A stretch of 64,000 nt of DNA from Streptomyces violaceusniger (GTDB lineage: Bacteria; Actinomycetota; Actinomycetes; Streptomycetales; Streptomycetaceae), in assembly GCA_005405945.1 (NCBI GenBank), contig BJHW01000001.1, positions 5,766,001 to 5,830,000 on the forward strand, in the 5' to 3' direction. A model generated the notes under the pieces. The model ran no database searches. It was not told the DNA's origin and saw only the letters and a program-made list of their open reading frames with translations. This document shows positions 48,222-55,903 of the stretch, piece by piece. Within the stretch, counting starts at the first letter, position 1; each line of letters begins with the position of its first letter. Made by a program: the position numbers and the translations under genes.

Positions 48222-48277
48222 GTCCCGTACCGGGAGGGGTACGGGACTCCGGCCCGGGGGTGGAGCCCGCTCCACCC
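48222..48277. promoter_or_regulatory. Two inverted repeats upstream of the ABC operon
   Basis: GTCCCGTACC-N6-GGTACGGGAC (48222-48247) has perfect ten-base arms. GGGTGGAGC-CC-GCTCCACCC (48258-48277) is a 9-2-9 dyad matching the one before the sensor kinase. They lie 93-148 bases before the ABC start and 185-240 bases before the gdhA remnant on the other strand. No other gene is seen in this 332-base gap. Confidence 0.6.
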
Positions 48278-48461
48278 TCTCTCGATCGCCGCAGGTCTTC
48301 CCCGGTCCTCCCCCGATCCGCCCCGGCCCCTCCCCGGTCTTACCGGTTCGCGGGCGACTCCCCGGGCGCGCCGCCGTGGCGAACCCCGCCGGGGACAAGA
48401 TCCTGGACCCCCACAAGACCGGTATATGAGACAGAAGCCCGCAGAGAGGCACCAGGCACCC

Positions 48462-49302
48462 ATGGACGTCAGCGCCCGTATCGAGGCCGTCTACGCGCAG
48501 ATCGTGCACCGCAACCCCGGGGAGTCCGAGTTCCACCAGGCGGCGCGCGAGGTGCTGCCGGCCCTCGCCCCCGTGCTCGGCGCGCATCCGGAGTATCTGG
48601 AGGCCCGGATCGTGGAGCGGCTGTGCGAGCCGGAGCGGCAAGAGGGATCTCGACGGCCTTACGGTCGTCGTCTCCGGGTCCGGCAATGTGGCCCTCTACG
48701 CCATCGAGAAGGTCCACGCCCTGGGCGGCCGGGTGGTGGCCTGCTCCGACTCCTCCGGCCATGTGGTCGACCCGGACGGCATCGACCTCGCGCTGCTCAA
48801 GGAGATCAAGGAGGTACGGCGGCAGCGGATCGCCGCCTATGCCGACGCCAAGCCGGGCGCCGTCTTCTCCGGCCGCGGCTCGGTCTTCGAGCTGCCCTGC
48901 GAGGTGGCACTGCCCTGCGCGACCCAGGACGAACTGACCGAACAGAGCGCGATCGCCCTGGTCAAAAACGGTGTACTGGCCGTGACCGAGGGCGCCAACA
49001 TGCCCTGCACCCCGGCGGCGATCGAGATCTTCCGGGAGGCCGATGTGCTCTTCGGCCCCGGTAAGGCCGCCAACGCGGGCGGTGTGGCCACCTCCGCGCT
49101 GGAGATGCAGCAGAACGCCTCCCGCGAGCGCTGGACCTTCGCCCAGACCGAGGCCCGCCTCGCCGCCGCCATGACCGAGGTCCACACCCTGTGCCGGGCC
49201 ACCGCCGACCGCTACCGCTGCTCCCCCGACGACTACGCCCTGGGCACGAACGCCGCCGGATTCGTCCGGGTGGCGGAGGCGATGGCCGCCCAGGGCGTCG
49301 TC
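48462..49302 (+). pseudogene. gdhA: NADP-type glutamate dehydrogenase with its middle deleted
   Basis: The first ~62 residues (MDVSARIEAVYAQIVHRNPG ... ARIVERLCEPERQ) are normal. They then join at about 48648 to the nucleotide-binding half (RDLDGLTVVVSGSGNVALYA ... LGTNAAGFVRVAEAMAAQG). Roughly 165 residues holding the substrate domain and catalytic lysines (GGGKGG region) are missing. The frame also shifts at the junction, in the direction opposite to the one-base losses elsewhere. No natural stop remains. Enzyme activity is impossible from this copy. Confidence 0.88.
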
Positions 49303-49348
49303 CGAGCCGATCCGCCGGAGGCGCCGAGCGGGCCACACCGGCCACGGG

Positions 49349-50520
49349 TCACGTCGACGGCGTATCCGCCACCCTGCGCACCGCGTCCAGCACCGGCTTG
49401 CGGAGCAGCAGCAGCGCCGCGTCGTCGTGGAGCCGGCCGCCCACATGGGACAGCAGCTCGTCGTGGAGCGAGGCGAGGGTGCGGGACGGCTCGTCGCAGA
49501 TGTGCCGCGGCACCCGTTCCAGCAGCGGGAAGTACTTCCGGCCGCGGTCCCGCGCCTCGATGACCCCGTCGGTGTAGAGCAGCAGCTGGTCGCCCTCGGC
49601 GAACGGCACCACCTGGAGGCTCGGCAGTTCGCCGCCCAGGGAGGCCAGGCCGAGCGGCGGGGCCGGGCGGGTGGGCTCGACGGCGATGACCCCGGCCTCG
49701 CCGACCAGCAGCGGCGGGGCGTGTCCGCAGTTGACGAGCTCCATACGGCCCTCACTGGGGTATCCGGCGACCACGGCGGTGACGAAGTCGTCGGGCGCCA
49801 GGTTGCGGGACAGGCTGCGCTCGATCCTGGCGACGACGTCGAGCAGGTTGGGCTCGTCGTAGGCGGCCTCGCGGAAGACGCCGAGCACCAGCGCGGCGGT
49901 GCTCACCGCGGGCAGCCCCTTGCCGCGTACGTCGCCGACGATCAGCCGGACCCCGTGCGGGGTGGGCAGCAGGGCATAGAGATCGCCCCCACCCGTGCCT
50001 CCGCGGCGGCGGCGCTGTAGCGGACCGCCACCTGGAACTGGCCGACCCGGGCGGGCACCGGTGTGAGCAGGGCGTTCTGGGCGGCCTCGGCGACCGAGCG
50101 GACGGCGGCGAGGACCTGCTCACGCCGTCTGCGCATGGCGCTTGCCCCACAGCTCGCCAGGGCCACGGCTGCGGGCGTGGCCAGGATGATCGCCTGGGTG
50201 CGCACCGATTCATCGCCCTGGGTCCCCAGCAGCGCGCCCACCGCCACGGCGAGCACCCCGATCCGGATCACCCCATACGGTCCGGAGCGGGCGGCGGCGA
50301 GCGCCGGGCCGACGGCGAGCAGTGGCAGCCAGGCCAGCCCCTCGGAGGTCACGAGGGCGAGCAGGGCCACACCACAGATGATGAGGACGGGACCGCGGGG
50401 GCTATGAGTCCAGTGCCGTCCGGCTGGTCCGGGTCGTACGGGCGGAGTCGGGCCGGGAACATGACCTGCTTCGCTGCTCTCTCTCCACGGGGCAAGTGAT
50501 ACCAGAGGTGTCCGTTTCAT
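49349..50520 (-). CDS. PP2C/SpoIIE-type serine phosphatase with membrane domain (one frameshift near 49990)
   Basis: About 390 residues when repaired. Helices at about 45-125 (GPVLIICGVALLALVTSEGL, IRIGVLAVAVGALLG, AIILATPAAVALAS), then RYSAAAAEARVGGDLYALLP, where the conserved Gly-Asp is split by a lost G in a GGGGG run. Then DVRGKGLPAVSTAALVLGVF, LVNCGHAPPLLV, LYTDGVIEARD and DDAALLLLR. This is the Rsb-type phosphatase used in sigma-factor or anti-anti-sigma signalling. Partner not nearby. Confidence 0.9.
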
Positions 50521-50563
50521 CCAGAGAAACAGCGATTCGATAGGTTCGGCAAGGCCCGCGTTT

Positions 50564-51343
50564 TCAGATAGTGAGCGAGAGGTTCCTGCTCACCCGGCTC
50601 GCCGTCGGCACCAGGCGGGTCCGGAACAGCTCACGGTGCGGATCCGCCTCCGCCAGCCGGGCCAGCCGGTCCGCCCGCAGCGAGATGCCGAGCGAGCCGA
50701 GCCGGCCCCCGCAGTAGATCGGCACCGCGAAGCAGACCGTGCCCAGGGCGTACTCCTCCAGGTCCGCCACCAGGGGGCTTCCGGTCGGGGAGTCCAGGCG
50801 GCGCAGCAGGTCGTCGGAGCGGGTGACGGTGCGCGGGGTGAGGTCGACGAGCGGATGGCGGGAGAGATAGTCGTGGCGGGCCTCGTCGTCCAGTTCGCGC
50901 AGCACGCATTTGCCCAGCGCCGTGGCGTGCCCGGCGTCCTCGCACCCCACCCACAGATCGACCCGGGGTGCCTGCGGGCCATCGACGATGTCCGCGATCC
51001 GGATCTCGCCCTCGTCGTAGAAGGTGAGGTACGCGGCGGCGGAGAGTTCGTCGCGCAGCGCGGCCAGGGCGGGCCGGACCCGGGCGAGCATCGTCTGCTC
51101 ACGGCTGTCGGCCTGGAGGGCGCGCAGCCTGTCGCCGATCACGAAGCCGCCGTCGTCCAGCCGGGACACATAGCCTTCGTGGGCCATCGTCCGCAGCAGG
51201 TGGTACGTGGTCGCCAGCGGCAGCCCGGTCTCCCGGGCGAGCCGCTTGGCCGGCGCACCGCCCTCATGTGCGCCCACTGCCTCCATCAGCCGGAAAGCCC
51301 GCTGAACGGATGAGATCAGCGTAGGCGCCGTTTGAGCACCCAT
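50564..51343 (-). CDS. IclR-family transcriptional regulator
   Basis: 259 residues. N-terminal winged helix (SVQRAFRLMEAVGAHEGGAP, ARETGLPLATTYHLLRTMAH) and C-terminal effector domain with HATALGKCVLRELDDEARHD. IclR proteins usually repress catabolic genes in response to small acids. ATG at 51343 (MGAQTAPTLIS) is where similarity begins. The amidase/oxidase genes downstream of it in the window are possible targets, but nothing proves this. Confidence 0.93.
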   Translation of the reverse strand: MGAQTAPTLISSVQRAFRLMEAVGAHEGGAPAKRLARETGLPLATTYHLLRTMAHEGYVSRLDDGGFVIGDRLRALQADSREQTMLARVRPALAALRDELSAAAYLTFYDEGEIRIADIVDGPQAPRVDLWVGCEDAGHATALGKCVLRELDDEARHDYLSRHPLVDLTPRTVTRSDDLLRRLDSPTGSPLVADLEEYALGTVCFAVPIYCGGRLGSLGISLRADRLARLAEADPHRELFRTRLVPTASRVSRNLSLTI

Positions 51344-51508
51344 ATGCCAAGCTTGCTCCTGGTGTGACCGGATGAGCAAGATCTGATCTCTCTCGCGATC
51401 CGATCCCACGGAGACGCGCGCGAGGGCGCCGACCGGTGCGGTCGGCGCCCTCGCGGGCTTGCGGACTCGTCCTCGCGGACGTGCCTTCGCGGCTTGTGGA
51501 TCGGTTGG

Positions 51509-51553
51509 GATCGGATCGGTTCGGTGCGAATCGGATCGGATCGGTTCGGTGCG
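51509..51553. repeat. 25-base-period repeat of GATCGGATCGGTTCGGTGCG
   Basis: Two perfect copies of this 20-base unit spaced by five bases, with looser GATCGG copies upstream, directly after the repaired stop of the SRPBCC gene. In the unrepaired frame it would encode a meaningless NRSDPIR repeat. Confidence 0.85.
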
Positions 51554-51559
51554 CCGCGG

Positions 51560-52017
51560 TCAGCCGGGGAGATCCGGCCGCGCCAGGCGCCTTCCGCCTC
51601 ACCGCGCTGCTCGATGAAGTCCTTGAACCTCCGCAGGTCGCCCTTCACCCGCCGGTCGAGCGTCCCGGTCATGTCCGCGGCCTTCTCCGCCATCCCGCTC
51701 GGCTCGAAGACCATCGCCAGATTGACCCGGGTGTGGCGCTCGTCCACGGGCTCGAAGGTGACCAGGCCCTGCTGCTGGACGTCACCGGAGGTGGTGCGCC
51801 AGGCGATGCGCTCATCAGGGAGCTGATCCACGATCTCGGTGTCGAACTCCCGGTGCACACCGGCAATGGAGGTCGCCCAGTGGTTATGGCGATCGTCCAC
51901 CTGGGTGACCTGGTCCACGCCTTCCATGAACCTCGGGAACTCGGTGAACTGAGTCCACTGGTTGTACGCGGTGTGGAGCGGAACCCCAACCTCGACGGAC
52001 TCCCGCACGGTGCTCAT
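51560..52017 (-). CDS. SRPBCC/START-like (cyclase/dehydrase) protein
   Basis: About 153 residues when repaired. MSTVRESVEVGVPLHTAYNQ, FPRFMEGVDQVTQVDDRHNH and FEPVDERHTRVNLAMVFEPS mark the SRPBCC ligand-binding fold of the stress-related cyclase/dehydrase group. As written the frame misses its stop and runs over the start of the IclR gene. Adding one C to the CCCC run near 51571 gives ...GRISPG and a stop at 51560. Ligand unknown. Confidence 0.85.
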
Positions 52018-52109
52018 CGGTGACTCCTTTCGACGTTGTCGCGTCGCTCACCACGGCGGGTTTCCGGGACCGCCGAGCCGAAACACCCACAGGCGGGGGC
52101 GGGGGCTGA

Positions 52110-53391
52110 TCAGCGCAGCGGGTGCAGCGGGGCCAGCTCGGCCGGGGAGGTGCCGGTCGCGATGGCCTCGGCCAGCAGCCGTCCGCTGAGCGGGCCGAGC
52201 GCCACGCCCCACATGCCGTGCCCGCCGTTGACGTAGACGCGCGGCGAGCCGGTCGGGCCGACCAGCGGCAGTCCGTCCGGGGTGCAGGGGCGGGCGCCGA
52301 CCCAGGTGTCCGTACGGGCCTCCCAGTCGATGCCCCGCAGCAGCGGGCGGGCCGCCGCGATGATCGCCTGTATGCGGCGCGGGTCCACCGGCCGGTCCGC
52401 GGGGGCCAGCTCCATCATTCCGGCGACCCGCACCCGGCCCTCGCCCAGCGGGGTGCAGACGACCTTCTGGGCGGCCAGATAGGTGGGACGGGTGGGGGCG
52501 CCCTCGGCCGGGACGCTGAAGCTGTAGCCGCGTCCGGCCTGGACCGGCACCCGGACCCCGAACGGGCGGACCAGCGGGTCCAGCCAGGCGCCGGTGGCCA
52601 CGACGGCGACGTCCGCGCGGAGTTGGCCCCCGGAGGTGGTGACGGCCACGCCCGCCGACCCGAGGTCCCGGATACCGGACACCTCCGTCCGCTCCAGGAT
52701 CTCGCCGCCGCGCTCGCGCACCGCGTCGGCGAGGGCTCGGACGAAGTTCCCGGGTTGAGATAGCGCTGGCCGTGGAGTTCCACGGCCGCGCCGATGCCGT
52801 CGCCGAGCGCGGGCTCCAGCGCACGGGCCCGGTCCCCGTCGACCTGCTCGTACGCGATTCGGAAACCGGCCGCGCGGGCGTGCTCCAGCTCCTCGACCAT
52901 CGCGGCGCGCTCGGCCGCGGTGCGGAAGGCGATCAGACAGGGTTCGGCGGGCCGGGTCGGCTCGGCGACGCCGTCCGCCGCGAGCGCGTCGTACGCGTCC
53001 AGCGCATGGCGGTTCAGCGTGGCGAAGGTGGCGGCCAGGACCCGCCAGCGGCGCGGGGTGCAGTTCCGGGTGAAGGTGAGCAGGAAGCGGGCGAGCCGGG
53101 GGTCGGGCCGGGGCGGGATGTAGACGGGCGACTCGGGGGAGACCAGGCCGCGCAGCCCGTAGCGGAGCGCCGCCGGTTCGGGCAGCGGCAGCGTCAGGGC
53201 CGGGGACAGCCACCCGGCGTTCCCCAGGACGCCCCGGCCGCGGGGTGGCGCCGTTCCACGACGGTGACCTCGACCCCGTGGTTCCGCAGCGACCAGGCGG
53301 TGGCGAGGCCGACCATGCCCGCGCCGATGACGACGGCGCTGCGCGGTGGGCGGGACGGGCCGGTGGCAGTGGGCACGGATGCGCTCCACAT
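52110..53391 (-). CDS. FAD-dependent amino-acid oxidase/dehydrogenase, DadA-like (two frameshifts)
   Basis: About 427 residues when repaired. FAD site SAVVIGAGMVGLATAWSL and VERRHPAAG, then a break (~53240, G run). Middle GNAGWLSPALTLPLPEPAAL ... ELHGQRYLNPG, then a second break (~52755). C-terminal NFVRALADAVRERGGEIL ... GHGMWGVALGPLSGRLLAE. Gly-Gly-His-Gly near the end is typical of D-amino-acid dehydrogenase and glycine oxidase relatives. Probably deaminates a D- or imino-acid; electron acceptor unknown. Confidence 0.88.
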
Positions 53392-53486
53392 GGCTCCTCC
53401 GCTCATCAGCGCCGGTGGTCGCCGGGGCACTACCCGGTCCCGTTCACTCTGATGCGCGACGGCACGGATTAATCCGGCGGTGTGCG

Positions 53487-54909
53487 CTACTCGATACCCG
53501 CCGGGCGCCGCCGCCAGTGGCCGGTGGCCTGCTCGAAGGCGTGGCCGACCTGGAGGACCGCGAAGTCCGCCCGGTGCGGCCCGACGATCTGCACCCCGAC
53601 GGGAAGCCCGCCGGGCGTGAACCCGGCCGGTACGGACAGCGCGGGACTGCCGGTCGAGCTGACCAGGTACGCCGAGCGCATCCAGTCCAGATAGTCGTCC
53701 ATGGCCACCCCGGCGATCTCGGTCGGGTACTCGATGCCGACGTCGAACGGCACCACCTGGCTCACCGGCAGCAGCAGCACGTCATAGCGGCCGAAGAACT
53801 CCCGGACCCGGTGGTAGAGCAGGGTGTGCAGCACCTCCGCGCGGCCGATGTCCGGCCCGGTGAGCTTGCGCCCCTCCTCGGCGTTCTCCCGGATCGCCCG
53901 CTTCAGCCCGTCGGGGTGACGGTCCATGAGCGCGCCGAAGGCGACCTCGAAGATCGAGGCGCGCAGCGTACGGAAGACCTCATCGGCCTCGGTCAGGTCC
54001 GGGCAGGCCCGCTCCACGACGCAGCCGAGGCCGGTGAAGACCTCCGCCGCCGACTCGACCACCGCGGCCACCTCGGGCTCCACCGGCACCAGCCCGCCGA
54101 GATCCGGCGACCAGGCCACCCGCAGCCCCGTCAGATCGCGGTCCAGCGGGCGGGCGAAGCGGGCGCCGGGCTCCTCCAGGGCGATCGGCGACCGCGCGTC
54201 GGGTCCGGCGATGGCGGACAGCAGCAGGGCGGTGTCCGCCACCGTGCGGGCCAGCGGCCCTTGACGCCGAGGGTGCTCCAGGCGTTCGCGGCGGGCCAGG
54301 AGGGGACGCGCCCGGGCGACGGGCGCAGCCCGACGACATTGCAGAACGAGGCCGGGTTGCGCAGCGAGCCGCCGGTGTCGCTGCCGTCCGCGATCGGGAT
54401 CATGCCGGAGGCCAGCGCGGCCGCCGCGCCCCCGCTGCTGCCGCCCGCGCTGCGGCCCAGGTCGTGCGGGTTGTGGGTGGCGCCGAAGACGGGGTTGAAG
54501 GTGTGCGAACCGGCGGCGAACTCGGGCACGTTGGTCTTGCCGATGGTGATCGCCCCGGCGGCCCGTATCCGTTCGATCAGCAGATCGTCCTGGTCGGGGA
54601 CGCCGTCGGCGAGCGGTGAGCCATGGCTGGTGCGGATGCCCGCGGTGTTGTGGGTGTCCTTGTGGGCGATGGGCAGCCCGTGCAGCGGCCCGAGCTCCTC
54701 CCCGCCGCGATCCGCTCATCGGCCTGCTGGGCGGCCTCGCGGGCGCGGTCCGCGACGAGGGTGACGATCGCGTTGACGGCCGGGTTGACCCGTTCGATAC
54801 GGGCCAGATGGGCCTCGAGCAGCTCGCGCGCGGACAGCTCGCGGGAGCGCAGCAGCGCGCTGAGGTCCAGTGCGGTCCTGAAGCAGAGATCGTCGTCCGT
54901 CGTCGTCAC
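53487..54909 (-). CDS. Amidase-signature enzyme (two frameshifts)
   Basis: About 474 residues when repaired. Catalytic Lys in LPIAHKDTHNTAG, cis-Ser in RSAGGSSGGAAAALASG and nucleophile Ser in DGSDTGGSLRNPASFCNV. Breaks near 54705 (after ERIAAG, GGGG run) and 54262 (in GVKGPLART, GGG run) each fit one lost base. Hydrolyses an amide, substrate unknown. Overlaps the symporter pseudogene upstream (ATGA), suggesting an uptake-plus-hydrolysis operon before decay. Confidence 0.9.
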
Positions 54910-55712
54910 GGTCGCTCGCCTTCCTCGGTGGTCATCGCTGCGCGGGTCTTCGAACCACGGTCTTGACGGGGCTCGTGGTCCTTACGGAACTCGTGGTCCT
55001 TACGGAGCTCACAGTCCCTATGGGGCCCATGGTCCCTATGGTGCTCACGGTCCTCATGAGCCCCAAGGGTGGACTCCATGGTTGGGGAAGCGGCCGGGCG
55101 GGGGAAGAGCGCCGTCACGGCGGCCGCCACCAGCACATTGACCGCCAGCGCGACCAGGCCCGCGTTCACATGGTGGGTCTCCACCTCGGCCAGGGTCAGC
55201 CAGGTCACCACCGCCTCACCGGTCACCAGGCCCGCCAGCGCCCCGGCGCGGTCAGCAGCCGCCGGCGGCCGATCGCCGCCAGCAGCCCCGGCACGATCTG
55301 GATGAAGCCGCTCACCGTGAGCAGCTGAAGGTCGGCCAGCAGCCCCGGCCGCAGGATGCCGAGGGTGAGCGCGAGCCCGATGGCCAGGACGACCACGCTG
55401 TGGTTGACCGCCATCCGGGCCGCCTCCCGGCGGGCGGGCAGCAGTTCCGCGGAGCAGGAGGAAGGCGAGGGCGAGATAGACCATCGCGTACGTGGCCGCG
55501 TTGCCGCCCGCGTACGCGACCCCGGCGACGCCGAGGAAGCTGAAGGTGGTGAACACCTCGCCCGCTTGCGGGAACCACATGGCGAGGGTGCCGAAGTTCC
55601 GCTGCCCCACGGCCCATTCGGCGAGATCGGTGGTACGGCCGGTCCGGCCCAGGAAGCCGCACAGGGCCAGGGCGCACATGCCCAGCAGGGAGACCGCGAG
55701 GACGACGTTCAC
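54906..55712 (-). pseudogene. Sodium/solute symporter with its middle deleted
   Basis: N-terminal ~85 residues are a good SSS start: helix MNVVLAVSLLGMCALALCGF, then DLAEWAVGQRNFGTLAMWFP and QAGEVFTTFSFLGVAGVAYA. They join, out of frame, near 55435 to late helices (NHSVVVLAIGLALTLGILRP, LLTVSGFIQIVPGLLAAIGR). A further one-base break near 55245 precedes the last helix (VNAGLVALAVNVLVAAAVTA). Some 250 residues, including the sodium sites, are missing. The C-terminal codons lie in an 18-base tandem repeat. Full-length relatives import organic acids or amino acids. Confidence 0.82.
54971..55060. repeat. 18-base tandem repeat, five units, at the end of the symporter remnant
   Basis: Units such as GCTCGTGGTCCTTACGGA, ACTCGTGGTCCTTACGGA and GCTCACAGTCCCTATGGG. 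On the minus strand they encode a His/Arg/Asp/Lys-rich tail (KDHEFRKDHEP). Same 18-base length and CTTACGG core as the repeat at 35055-35144. Confidence 0.88.
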
Positions 55713-55867
55713 CGCCGCTCACCGCCCGCCCGCTCGCGGGGCGCCACAGGCCCCATTCGACGGCTTCGAGGCGGGGTGAGCGCGAGCACCCAGGCGCAGA
55801 TCCAGACGTACAGCGACGGCATCCCGAACCACAGCCGCTGGGCGTTGACGAACGGCAGCCAGTTATG
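55709..55867 (-). pseudogene. 5'-truncated small membrane protein of the DUF3311 type
   Basis: DHNWLPFVNAQRLWFGMPSL and YVWICAWVLALTP resemble the small helper protein often encoded before SSS symporters. Its stop overlaps the symporter GTG (GTGA). No start codon is available: an in-frame TAG lies six codons before DHN, and CCTTACGGAC / CCCTACGGAC repeats (55878-55912) replace the expected 5' part. Family assignment rests on a short segment. Confidence 0.5.
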
Positions 55868-55903
55868 GTCCTCCCGAGCTCCCTACGGACCTTCCCGAGG
55901 TCC

